Assembly (NCBI GenBank): GCA_964556885.1
Contig: CAZKYP010000175.1
Span: 1 to 6,677 of the forward strand
Origin: CAZKYP01 sp964556885
GTDB lineage: Bacteria > Planctomycetota > Phycisphaerae > Sedimentisphaerales > Anaerobacaceae
Length of the DNA: 6,677 nt
Direction: 5' to 3'
The notes beneath the pieces were generated by a model. It searched no databases. It was not told where the DNA came from and worked only from the letters and a program-made list of their open reading frames with translations. Within the stretch, counting starts at the first letter, position 1, and each line of letters begins with the position of its first letter. Shown piece after piece: positions 1 to 6,677 of the stretch. The position numbers were made by a program, and so were the translations under genes.

Positions 1-2123
1 GTAAAACATTTTTTGGCGGGGAATATCCGGTACAGTTAAGTAGCGTGTGTGCATCGGCTAATCTGTTTAGCCTGCTGCGCATCAATCCCCAATTAGGACG
101 AACATTTACCACAGAAGAAGAACAAAATGGAGTTAAAAACCTGGTTGTACTAAGTCACAGATTCTGGCGGCAATATTGCCAGGGCGATCATGGAATCGTT
201 GGAAAACCAATTGATCTGGATGGGAAATCATACACGATTATTGGCGTGCTGCCGGACATCCGGTTCCCCGGTGAGAATATGGGTCATGCCCAGATTTGGA
301 CCCTGATAACCGAAGAGGCTAATTGGTTCCCGCAGCGCGGCGCGCACTGTCTCCAAACCATCGCCCGGCTGAAAGATGGAGTATCTGTCCAACAGGCTAA
401 TGCCCAGGTGGAAGCTCTGGCTGCTCGTTTGGAGACCGAATACGAAGAGAATAAGGACATGGGGGCGAGAGTGGTTTCTTTTCATAGTGACATTGTCAAT
501 AACGTGCAACTCGCTTTATGGATATTATTCGGAGCTGTTGGTTTTGTTTTACTTATCTCCTGCACGAATGCGGCCAACCTGCTGTTGATACGAGCAGGGG
601 CGCGCAAACGGGAATTTGCCATTCGTGCGGCACTGGGCGCCGGCCAGTGGCGGTTAGTCAGACAAGCTCTTATCGAATCGGGCATCCTGAGTTTATTCAG
701 TGGATTGGCGGGATTGTTAATTGCATGGTTTGGAATCGACCTGATTACGGCCATCGTACCGGCCGATCTGCCCCGGATTAATGAGATAGGCATAGATAAT
801 CAGGTTATCGCGTTTACATTCATTGTTACATTTATAAGCGGCCTGTTGTTCGGATTGCTTCCTGCCTTTCGCAGCTCGAAACCGGACCATTATGAAGGTC
901 TCAAAGAAAGTGCACGCAGTACGGAGGGTGTTAGCGGATCTCGCATGCGCAACGTCCTTGTCGTTGGCCAGATAGCAGTGGCAATGGTGCTGCTGGTAGG
1001 GGCGTTTCTGCTGATGCGCAGCTTCTGGGATTTGACACATGTGGAAACAGGATTTCAATCAAATCGAGTACTCACATGGCAGTTGAAACTAACCAGCCCG
1101 CAACTAATTGAAACAAACGCCCGACAGACCTTCTATCAACAATTCATCGAGCGTCTGGATGCATTACCCGTGATACATGCTGTTGGTGCTACTACGACAC
1201 TGCCTTTTGCCAACAGTATGGGCGTAGGTGTTAAAAGACTCAGCGGGCCCGAGCAGTTGCGAAAAGATTATATATCGACACGCTACAACTCGGTGACACC
1301 CGGATATTTTGAGGCGATGGGCATATCATTACTGCAGGGGCGATTTTTTAACGAAATCGATGCGGCCGGGAAAACCGGTTCACTTATTATCAATGAAACT
1401 ATGGCCCGGCTGTACTTCCCGGGCGAAGATCCAATCGGGCAGCCCATTAACTGCGGCTTGCGTACAGATGACAATAATCCCGATAGTTATAAAATAGTTG
1501 GTGTTGTCCGAGATACCAAACAGAATGGATTCGATCAGGAAGTTCGCGCGGAGATATTCCTGCCTTTCACCCAGCAGACATGGAATTTCATGACCTTCGC
1601 CGCACGAGCAGATGGCGATCCACTTATGTTGGCCGATCTGGTTCGGACCACGGTCCGGCAATTGGATAGTAACGTGTTGGTTGACCAGTTCAAGACCATG
1701 AATCAATGGCAATCCGAATCCGTGGCCCAGCGCCGGTTCGTGATGACCTTGATTATGCTTTTTGCCGGCCTGGCACTTTGCCTGACGATTGTAGGGATTT
1801 ACGGTGTGATTGCCTATACAACGGCCCAGCGTACCCTTGAAATCGGTATTCGTATGGCCGTAGGCGCTCACTCGCGTGATGTTGTCACAATGATCCTGAG
1901 AAACGGATTGAAGCTTGGTCTGTGGGGTATAGGTATCGGGATAGTGGGGGCCGTCGGATTGAGCAGATACCTGAAATCAATGCTCTTCGAACTGTCGCCC
2001 ACAGACCCGGTGACTTATGGCATTGTTGCTATTGTCCTTTTAGGTGTCGCTATATTCGCCTGTTACATCCCGGCCCGACGTGCGGCCAAGATCGATCCGA
2101 TGGAGGCGCTGCGATACGAATGA
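1..2123 (+). CDS. ADOP-type FtsX/MacB-like ABC transporter permease (A), 5'-truncated by the window edge
   Basis: Large inner-membrane permease subunit of the MacB/FtsX superfamily; substrate unknown. The frame is open from base 3 (706 residues visible, ending TGA followed by a second in-frame TGA). The GTG at 45 is not the start: the codons before it already read as MacB-like periplasmic domain, and LGRTF lies about 100 residues earlier than LGRSF in permease B, so about 100 residues including TM1 lie upstream. Counting from base 3: rest of the first periplasmic domain to about 168; TM2 170-196 with the family motif ISCTNAANLL; coupling segment with REFAIRAALGA; TM3 about 222-251; TM4 268-290 ending GLLPAFR; TM5 317-340; second periplasmic domain about 341-577 with PGYFEAMGI and YKIVGVVRDTK; TM6 579-604; second coupling segment LEIGIRMAVGA; TM7 633-655; TM8 670-691; C-terminus DPMEALRYE. 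No ATP-binding motifs. The family is certain; the transported molecule is not. Confidence 0.96.
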   Translation, partial: KTFFGGEYPVQLSSVCASANLFSLLRINPQLGRTFTTEEEQNGVKNLVVLSHRFWRQYCQGDHGIVGKPIDLDGKSYTIIGVLPDIRFPGENMGHAQIWTLITEEANWFPQRGAHCLQTIARLKDGVSVQQANAQVEALAARLETEYEENKDMGARVVSFHSDIVNNVQLALWILFGAVGFVLLISCTNAANLLLIRAGARKREFAIRAALGAGQWRLVRQALIESGILSLFSGLAGLLIAWFGIDLITAIVPADLPRINEIGIDNQVIAFTFIVTFISGLLFGLLPAFRSSKPDHYEGLKESARSTEGVSGSRMRNVLVVGQIAVAMVLLVGAFLLMRSFWDLTHVETGFQSNRVLTWQLKLTSPQLIETNARQTFYQQFIERLDALPVIHAVGATTTLPFANSMGVGVKRLSGPEQLRKDYISTRYNSVTPGYFEAMGISLLQGRFFNEIDAAGKTGSLIINETMARLYFPGEDPIGQPINCGLRTDDNNPDSYKIVGVVRDTKQNGFDQEVRAEIFLPFTQQTWNFMTFAARADGDPLMLADLVRTTVRQLDSNVLVDQFKTMNQWQSESVAQRRFVMTLIMLFAGLALCLTIVGIYGVIAYTTAQRTLEIGIRMAVGAHSRDVVTMILRNGLKLGLWGIGIGIVGAVGLSRYLKSMLFELSPTDPVTYGIVAIVLLGVAIFACYIPARRAAKIDPMEALRYE

Positions 2124-2166
2124 TGAAAAAAGAATACGGGATGCAGGAGACGGAATTTAGAAAGGA
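2118..2166 (+). repeat. Degenerate 7-base periodic spacer between permeases A and B
   Basis: Starting at the G of the last sense codon (GAA) of permease A, the sequence divides into seven consecutive 7-base units beginning at 2118, 2125, 2132, 2139, 2146, 2153 and 2160. Every one begins GAA or GGA (examples gaatgat, gaatacg, gaattta, gaaagga). The periodicity does not continue into the coding sequence on either side. The first unit contains the stop codon of permease A, and the last supplies the ribosome binding site of permease B. This is seen directly, but the units are degenerate beyond the first three bases. The interpretation as a decayed short tandem repeat is inference. Confidence 0.5.
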
Positions 2167-2176
2167 TAATGAATGA
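2123..2176 (+). other. Possible 17-codon coupling mini-ORF bridging permeases A and B
   Basis: An ATG at 2123-2125 shares its A with the TGA stop of permease A (TGATG). Its frame reads MKKEYGMQETEFRKDNE and ends in TGA at 2174-2176, which overlaps the ATG of permease B (ATGA). The mini-ORF thus spans exactly the spacer and touches both genes. A GGAGG at 2102-2106 lies 16 bases before the ATG, farther than usual, so direct initiation looks weak and any translation would more likely come from ribosomes that have just terminated on permease A. The peptide is charged and resembles nothing I recognise. The ORF geometry is certain; whether it is translated is unknown. The same arrangement recurs in the next spacer. 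Confidence 0.3.
2161..2166 (+). promoter_or_regulatory. Ribosome binding site of permease B
   Basis: AAAGGA ends six bases before the ATG at 2173. This spacing, together with the conserved N-terminal pattern NDMKYAVRQL just after that ATG, selects 2173 over the next in-frame ATG (codon 8 at 2194). Confidence 0.75.
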
Positions 2177-4575
2177 CGACTATTTGTAATGATATGAAGT
2201 ACGCTGTTCGGCAGCTCTTCAGGAGTCCGGGCTTTGCGTGTGCTACGATACTGATTCTGGCTTTGGGTATAGGCGGTGTCACGGCGATGTTCAGTACCCT
2301 TTATACGGTGATGCTCCGGCCGCTGCCATATCACCAGCCCGAGCGTTTAGTATTAGGCCGGGCCACTTATAATGGATATATCAATCCCTGGTTGTCAGGC
2401 CCCGACTACGTCGATTACAAGGATAAAAGCAGGTCGTTTTCATCTTTGGAGGCATTCTTCTGTTTTACCGATGAGGTAACCGTTACAAGTGCACAAGGTG
2501 CCGAACGTGCGAAGATGTTGATTGTCAGTTCCGGATTATTTCCGACTTTGGGCGTGGATATGTTCTTAGGACGGTCTTTTAGAGAAGCCGAAGCCCATGA
2601 AAATGCCCCGTCTGTAGCGATCATCAGCCACTCTTACTGGCAGAAGCATTTTGCAGGACAAACCGACATTACTAATCGTTCGCTGGTCATTAATGGCGGT
2701 TCCTGTGACATCGTAGGAGTTACGCCGCCGGATTTCCATTTTATTTATGATGCAGATGTGTGGTTTCCTTTGCGTCCGTTTAATTTGGGGCCGAGGCGTT
2801 TTAATAACTGGTATATTTTAGGACGGCTTGCCGATGGTGTGACTTTGGCCGAGGCACAGAGTGACATAGATGTTATTGCGGCCCAGCTTGAACAGGCATA
2901 TCCGGATACGAATAAAGATAAGGGCCTGCTGCTGACAAAATTACAAGGGGCCTTTACCGAGCAGTACCGCCCGAGCTTTATCATGCTGTGCTGCGGGGCG
3001 GGGGCGATTCTTTTAATTGCCTGTGCAAACGCCGCCGGTCTGCTTCTGGCGCGTGGCGCCGGAAGGCAGGGTGAGTTGGCCGTGCGTGCGGCCGTGGGGG
3101 CTTCGTGTTGGCGGCTCATGAGGCTGCTCCTGACAGAAGCTTTGGTCCTTGCATTCTTCGCTGGTACGGCGGGTGCAATTTTAGCGGTTTGGATACAAAG
3201 TGTCGTGGTCCGTCTGATGTCTGTCGAAACCCTGCTCCTGGGCGAATTCGGGCTCTCGATTCCTGTATTTCTGTTCGTGCTGGCAACTGCCGTTCTGACT
3301 GGTTTGGGCTTTGGTATTCTACCGGCGTTACGTGCCAGACGCATCAATTTGGCACAGGACCTGCATGCCAGCGGCCGCGGTGCATTACAGTATGGGATGC
3401 GTTTACGCGGTGGACTGGTTGTGGGACAGATAACACTTTCCTTTGTTCTGCTTGTAGCAGCCGGACTATTGATCCGCAGTTTCACATGGCTCCAAAAATC
3501 TGATCCCGGTTTTGATACCCGAAACCTGTTAACTGCCGAAGTACCCCTGCCGCCAGGCGAATACACTGAAAATCAACGCTTCACCTTCTTTAGTACGTTG
3601 CTTAATGATATCAGATCCCTGCCCGGTGTAATATCTGCGTCTTCCATAAGCCAACTACCCATTCGTAATCCTTATAATAATATAGACATACGTGCAGCCA
3701 ATGCTCCACCGACAAATCCTCAGGACAATACCTCCGCAAATCAACGAACCATACTTGATGAATATTTTAAGACTATGGGCATTCCGCTGCTTGCCGGACG
3801 GGACATACGCTCAACCGATACTGCCGAATCCGGCCGTGTTGTTGTCATTAGTAAATGTCTCGCCGAAGCCCTCTTTCCGGACCGTGATCCTCTTGGTCAA
3901 CTGGTCGTTATTGATCGTAACAACAACATCACATGGGAAGTCGTAGGTGTAGTCGGTGACATCAAAGAAAACAGCCTGCGCGAACAGAGCAACTCACGCG
4001 GTACCTTTTATCGACCACACAGCCAGATGGCCGCCCCAACTATGCGTCTCGCTGTTCGTACAGCGGGTGATCCTATGGTGGTTGTATCATCATTGCGAAC
4101 ATTACTGCTGAAGATGGACCCGAAGGTTCCGCTGGCTGGTCCTCGAACCATGATCGATGTCATGGCTAACTCCACGATCTCAGAAAAAGCACAGGCCGTT
4201 TACCTGACTACATTTTCTTTTCTGGCCCTAACCCTGGCGGCTATAGGTCTCTATGGCCTGCTGGCATACATAGTAACCCAGCGACAATGTGACATTGGTA
4301 TCCGCATGGCCCTGGGTGCCGAACCGAGTAATATTCTTGGAATGATCCTGCGTTCCGGCATGAAGCTCGTAGGAATCGGTCTGGCTTTGGGAGTAGTCGG
4401 AGCGCTTGCTCTGAGTCGCATCATGCGCAATCAGCTTTATGGTATTTCACCAAACGACGTCCCGACCTTCGGCGTTGTCGTTGTGCTCCTAAGTATTATC
4501 GCGAGTGCGGCCTGTGCAATCCCGGCCCGCCGGGCTGCAAAAGTCGACCCGATGGAAGCGCTGAGATACGAATAA
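2173..4575 (+). CDS. ADOP-type FtsX/MacB-like ABC transporter permease (B), complete
   Basis: Complete 800-residue inner-membrane permease of the duplicated FtsX/MacB type, a usual length for forms without an N-terminal prefix domain. Order: short cytoplasmic N-terminus with NDMKYAVRQLFRSPGF (6-21); TM1 about 21-47 (LALGIGGVTAMFS); first periplasmic MacB-like domain about 50-266 with LGRSF at 132-136; TM2 268-294 with LIACANAAGLLLARGA; coupling segment GELAVRAAVGA (300-310); TM3 about 318-342; TM4 362-386 (GFGILPALRARR); TM5 412-436; second periplasmic domain about 437-673 with EYFKTMGIPLLAGRD and VGVVGDIKEN; TM6 676-701; coupling segment CDIGIRMALGA (706-716); TM7 727-750; TM8 763-783; C-terminus DPMEALRYE. 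The second half repeats the architecture of the first. There is no Walker A or ABC signature, so it needs a separate ATPase, none of which is in view. TM1 reads GIGGVTAMF where the family, and permease C, usually have GIGANTAIF. It probably shares a transcript with A and C. Confidence 0.98.
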   Translation: MTTICNDMKYAVRQLFRSPGFACATILILALGIGGVTAMFSTLYTVMLRPLPYHQPERLVLGRATYNGYINPWLSGPDYVDYKDKSRSFSSLEAFFCFTDEVTVTSAQGAERAKMLIVSSGLFPTLGVDMFLGRSFREAEAHENAPSVAIISHSYWQKHFAGQTDITNRSLVINGGSCDIVGVTPPDFHFIYDADVWFPLRPFNLGPRRFNNWYILGRLADGVTLAEAQSDIDVIAAQLEQAYPDTNKDKGLLLTKLQGAFTEQYRPSFIMLCCGAGAILLIACANAAGLLLARGAGRQGELAVRAAVGASCWRLMRLLLTEALVLAFFAGTAGAILAVWIQSVVVRLMSVETLLLGEFGLSIPVFLFVLATAVLTGLGFGILPALRARRINLAQDLHASGRGALQYGMRLRGGLVVGQITLSFVLLVAAGLLIRSFTWLQKSDPGFDTRNLLTAEVPLPPGEYTENQRFTFFSTLLNDIRSLPGVISASSISQLPIRNPYNNIDIRAANAPPTNPQDNTSANQRTILDEYFKTMGIPLLAGRDIRSTDTAESGRVVVISKCLAEALFPDRDPLGQLVVIDRNNNITWEVVGVVGDIKENSLREQSNSRGTFYRPHSQMAAPTMRLAVRTAGDPMVVVSSLRTLLLKMDPKVPLAGPRTMIDVMANSTISEKAQAVYLTTFSFLALTLAAIGLYGLLAYIVTQRQCDIGIRMALGAEPSNILGMILRSGMKLVGIGLALGVVGALALSRIMRNQLYGISPNDVPTFGVVVVLLSIIASAACAIPARRAAKVDPMEALRYE

Positions 4576-4611
4576 TGAATATCGAATTGCGACTAATGAA
4601 TAAAGGAAAGA
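4570..4611 (+). repeat. Degenerate 7-base periodic spacer between permeases B and C
   Basis: As in the A-B spacer, the phase starts at the last sense codon (GAA) of the upstream gene. Units begin at 4570, 4577, 4584, 4591, 4598 and 4605. Five begin GA (gaataat, gaatatc, gaattgc and so on) and the sixth begins GGA. The stop codon TAA lies in the first unit and the Shine-Dalgarno sequence spans the end of the fifth and start of the sixth. The octamer TAATGAAT appears twice here (4573-4580, 4594-4601), three units apart, and once more just before permease B (2167-2174). The units are closer to one another than in the A-B spacer. Confidence 0.55.
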
Positions 4612-4616
4612 AATGA
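4575..4616 (+). other. Possible 13-codon coupling mini-ORF bridging permeases B and C
   Basis: An ATG at 4575-4577 overlaps the last base of the TAA stop of permease B (TAATG). Its frame reads MNIELRLMNKGKK and stops at TGA 4614-4616, overlapping the ATG of permease C (ATGA). This matches the mini-ORF in the A-B spacer in geometry but not in sequence or length. No convincing Shine-Dalgarno sequence sits at the right distance before 4575, so it could be reached only by reinitiation after permease B. Translation is unproven, and the peptide is not one I recognise. Confidence 0.3.
4603..4607 (+). promoter_or_regulatory. Ribosome binding site of permease C
   Basis: AAGGA lies five bases before the ATG at 4613, a normal spacing. 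It supports that ATG as the start, as does the family-typical N-terminus STLINDIKYAFRQLR immediately after it. Confidence 0.75.
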
Positions 4617-6677
4617 GTACATTAATTAACGACATCAAATATGCTTTTCGGCAATTACGACAACGACCTGTTTTTTCCGCCGTTATTGTACTGATCCTGG
4701 CTTTAGGAATTGGTGCGAATACCGCCATATTCAATCTGGTACATGCCGTACTATTGCATCCGTTACCCGTGAATAATCCTCAGGAATTGGTCTTATTGAC
4801 TCCGGAAGGATTCTTTCCCGGCGGGGCTATGCGTTCTTACAGCAGCCACTCTTATCCCATGTATGAGTTCCTCAAGGAGCACAACGAAGTCTTTAGCGGC
4901 TTGTTGTGTCGCTGCCAATTTGATGCGAACGTAGGTTTTCAGGGACAGACGCACCGTATCAAGGCGGAAATGGTCTCCGGTGATTACTTCGACACATTGG
5001 GAATCCACAGTGTTCTCGGGCGATTGATTAGGCCGGAAGATAACAAACGTCCCGGGGAACACCCGGTGGCCGTGCTGAGTGCTTCCTATTGGAAAAGTCA
5101 ATTCAGCGGCGATCCCGATGTGGTCGGTAAGACCATTCTGGTCAATGGCCGGCCTTTAACCATCATCGGGGTCAGCGAGGTGGGATTTACGGGGGTAGAA
5201 CCGGACATCTGTCCCCAGGTTCGCGTCCCCCTGATGATGACCAGACAGATGATCCCGCATATCAAGTGGATCGACCTCGACGACCCATTGGACCGCTGGG
5301 TACAAATTCTGGGGCGACGCAAGCCCGGCGTGTCTCTGGCACAGGTTCAGGCCGCTTTGCAGCCTCTGCATCAATCCTTTGTGGCCAATACCATTGAACA
5401 ATCCATGGGCGATTATCCGGATGAGGACAAGGAACGCTACCGGACGTCATCGATCATTGCATCGCCCGGACAGTGGGGGACGTCATGGATGCGTAAGATC
5501 ATGGGCAAGCCCCTGTGGATGTTACTGGCTATGGTCGCTCTGGTGTTGCTGGTGGCCTGCGTTAACATTGCCAATCTAATGATCGGTCGGGCTGTACTGC
5601 GTCAGGGTGAGCTGGCGGTACGCAGTGCCATAGGTGCTCGTCGCGGTCGTCTCGTGAAACAACTCTTTATAGAAAGCAGTCTGTTAGCGGTTCTCGGAGG
5701 TCTGGCCGGTCTGCTGGCTGCCTCATGGACCACGCATTTATTCATTCGGTTCATTCCCATGTCCGAAACCCCAACGCTTACGACCGGGATGAACGGGAGC
5801 GTTTTCGGTTTCAGCCTGCTGGCAACCTTGATCTCGGTCTTCATTTTCGGTTTAGTTCCCGCTTTTACCTCCACCCGGTTCAATCTCGCCTCGGTTTTGA
5901 AACAACAGAATACCCGCACCTTGGCCCAAGGAGGACTGCGCCGGTTCCTGGTAATCGCCCAGGTAAGTCTATCCCTGCTACTGCTTATGGCCGGCAGCTT
6001 GTTTGTTCGTTCCCTCAGGAATCTGTCCGCTCAGGACGCCGGATTTGAAACACGGCATATCGTAGCTTTTTCAGTGGATCCAACCCTGAACGGCTATGAC
6101 ACCAACAAAACCAAACAGATTTATGCCCAACTCAAGGAAAAGCTCGACGGACTCGGGTCTGTCGAATCCTCGGCCTTAGGCATGGTACGCGTACTCGAGG
6201 ATAGTTCCTGGACCTGTACCGTGGCGGTGGAGGGTCATCCGGGTCAGGCCGCACATAACATACATGTTTTCGCCAATGGTATCTCACAGGATTACTTTGC
6301 AACACTGGGGATAACTTTTCGGCAGGGCCGTGATTTCGGACCTCTGGACACGGCACAAAATCCTCTGGTAGTCATTGTCAATGAGACCTTTAACCAGGAA
6401 TTCCTGAAGCAGTTCCCTGATCAACACAGCGCCCTGGGAACTCATCTGGGTTGGGCTGTACCTGGTCAGCCTGTAAATATGGAAATTGTAGGGATTGTGG
6501 GTGACACCAAGAACGAAAACATGCGTGAAGCCATGCAGCCGCAGATATATACACCCTATGGACAACTTTTTACCACCATGGGTATGACCGGCTACGTGCG
6601 AAGCAGCCTGGCACCTTCGGTGGTATATCAGGACATCCAGCGCGTACTCCATACTATCGATCCAAGCCTGCCGATCC
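4613..6677 (+). CDS. ADOP-type FtsX/MacB-like ABC transporter permease (C), 3'-truncated by the window edge
   Basis: Third paralogue: 688 complete codons without a stop, then the window ends. Visible order: N-terminus MSTLINDIKYAFRQLRQRP; TM1 about 21-49 with the classic LALGIGANTAIF; first periplasmic domain about 50-298 with YFDTLGIHSVLGR (125-137), SYWKSQFSGDPDVVGK and LTIIGV; TM2 300-324 with LLVACVNIANLM; coupling segment GELAVRSAIGA (332-342); TM3 about 352-372; TM4 397-419 (FGLVPAFTSTR); TM5 444-466; second periplasmic domain from 467, with DYFATLGITFRQGRDF, MEIVGIVGDTKNENMRE and, at the edge, IDPSLPI. That last motif aligns with MDPKVPL in permease B, which has 146 residues after it, so the full protein should be near 834 residues, with TM6-TM8 missing here. 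TM2 starts about 32 residues later than in B because the first periplasmic domain is longer (segment around 217-298, rich in charged and aromatic residues). C is therefore a different subtype from B, not a fresh copy. No ATPase motifs. Confidence 0.96.
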   Translation, partial: MSTLINDIKYAFRQLRQRPVFSAVIVLILALGIGANTAIFNLVHAVLLHPLPVNNPQELVLLTPEGFFPGGAMRSYSSHSYPMYEFLKEHNEVFSGLLCRCQFDANVGFQGQTHRIKAEMVSGDYFDTLGIHSVLGRLIRPEDNKRPGEHPVAVLSASYWKSQFSGDPDVVGKTILVNGRPLTIIGVSEVGFTGVEPDICPQVRVPLMMTRQMIPHIKWIDLDDPLDRWVQILGRRKPGVSLAQVQAALQPLHQSFVANTIEQSMGDYPDEDKERYRTSSIIASPGQWGTSWMRKIMGKPLWMLLAMVALVLLVACVNIANLMIGRAVLRQGELAVRSAIGARRGRLVKQLFIESSLLAVLGGLAGLLAASWTTHLFIRFIPMSETPTLTTGMNGSVFGFSLLATLISVFIFGLVPAFTSTRFNLASVLKQQNTRTLAQGGLRRFLVIAQVSLSLLLLMAGSLFVRSLRNLSAQDAGFETRHIVAFSVDPTLNGYDTNKTKQIYAQLKEKLDGLGSVESSALGMVRVLEDSSWTCTVAVEGHPGQAAHNIHVFANGISQDYFATLGITFRQGRDFGPLDTAQNPLVVIVNETFNQEFLKQFPDQHSALGTHLGWAVPGQPVNMEIVGIVGDTKNENMREAMQPQIYTPYGQLFTTMGMTGYVRSSLAPSVVYQDIQRVLHTIDPSLPI

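Noticed and set aside
45..59. GTG at 45 as the start of permease A.
   Set aside because: The frame is open back to base 3, and the upstream residues already belong to the first periplasmic domain. TM1, which every family member has, would be missing. The real start lies before the window.
2124..2172. A promoter or terminator in the A-B spacer.
   Set aside because: No paired -35/-10 elements and no GC-rich stem followed by a T run are visible. The spacer is too short and is explained by the heptamer units and the ribosome binding site.
3105..3503. Plus-strand 132-codon open frame within permease B in another frame.
   Set aside because: It overlaps the TM3-TM5 coding region, and its product has no family pattern. 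It is a frame shadow.
2745..3566. Minus-strand open frame of 273 codons inside permease B.
   Set aside because: Its product is rich in Arg, Ser, Pro and Ala with no domain or membrane pattern, and it lies wholly antisense to a strongly conserved coding region. It is a codon-usage shadow.
4489..4734. Minus-strand open frame crossing the B-C spacer.
   Set aside because: It runs antisense through the ends of two real genes, and its middle is just the complement of the heptamer units. There is no supporting start signal or recognisable product.
2173..6677. A recent tandem duplication giving permeases B and C.
   Set aside because: Outside short family motifs the two differ widely in protein and DNA sequence and in first-domain length, so they are old paralogues.

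Overview
The window is filled by three tandem, same-strand genes for large FtsX/MacB-type ABC transporter permeases. Each has the two-halved architecture of the so-called ADOP family (acidobacterial duplicated orphan permease): periplasmic MacB-like domain, FtsX-type membrane block, second periplasmic domain, second FtsX block, and a C-terminal signature ending DPMEALRYE in both genes whose ends are visible. The first gene lacks its 5' end (about 100 residues by alignment to the second), the second is complete (800 residues), and the third runs off the 3' edge (688 codons visible, about 145 missing). No ATPase, membrane fusion protein, RNA gene, mobile element or CRISPR is present, and there is no gene-free stretch longer than 50 bases.

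Layout: permease A occupies 1-2123, then a 49-base spacer, permease B 2173-4575, a 37-base spacer, and permease C from 4613 to the window edge. Short spacing, shared strand and a Shine-Dalgarno sequence before B and C suggest one transcription unit whose promoter and terminator lie outside the window. The three proteins are clear paralogues but well diverged. C has a longer first periplasmic domain, so this is an old gene family and not a recent duplication.

The most unusual signal is in the two spacers. Both fall into in-phase 7-base units beginning GA or GGA, which run from the last glutamate codon of the upstream gene through the ribosome binding site of the next. Both are also bridged by a tiny open frame (17 and 13 codons) whose ATG overlaps the upstream stop and whose TGA overlaps the downstream ATG, a layout that would suit termination-reinitiation coupling. 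Neither has been tested here.

Organism: GC is near one half by eye. Tandem ADOP-type permeases are known from Acidobacteria and also occur in Planctomycetes and Verrucomicrobia. The moderate GC and the heptamer-like spacers make me lean to a planctomycete of the Phycisphaerae type, but this is inference. Function: by homology these are inner-membrane subunits that would pass ATP-driven motion to periplasmic domains, as in MacB, LolCE or FtsX. The substrate and the partner ATPase cannot be read from this window.
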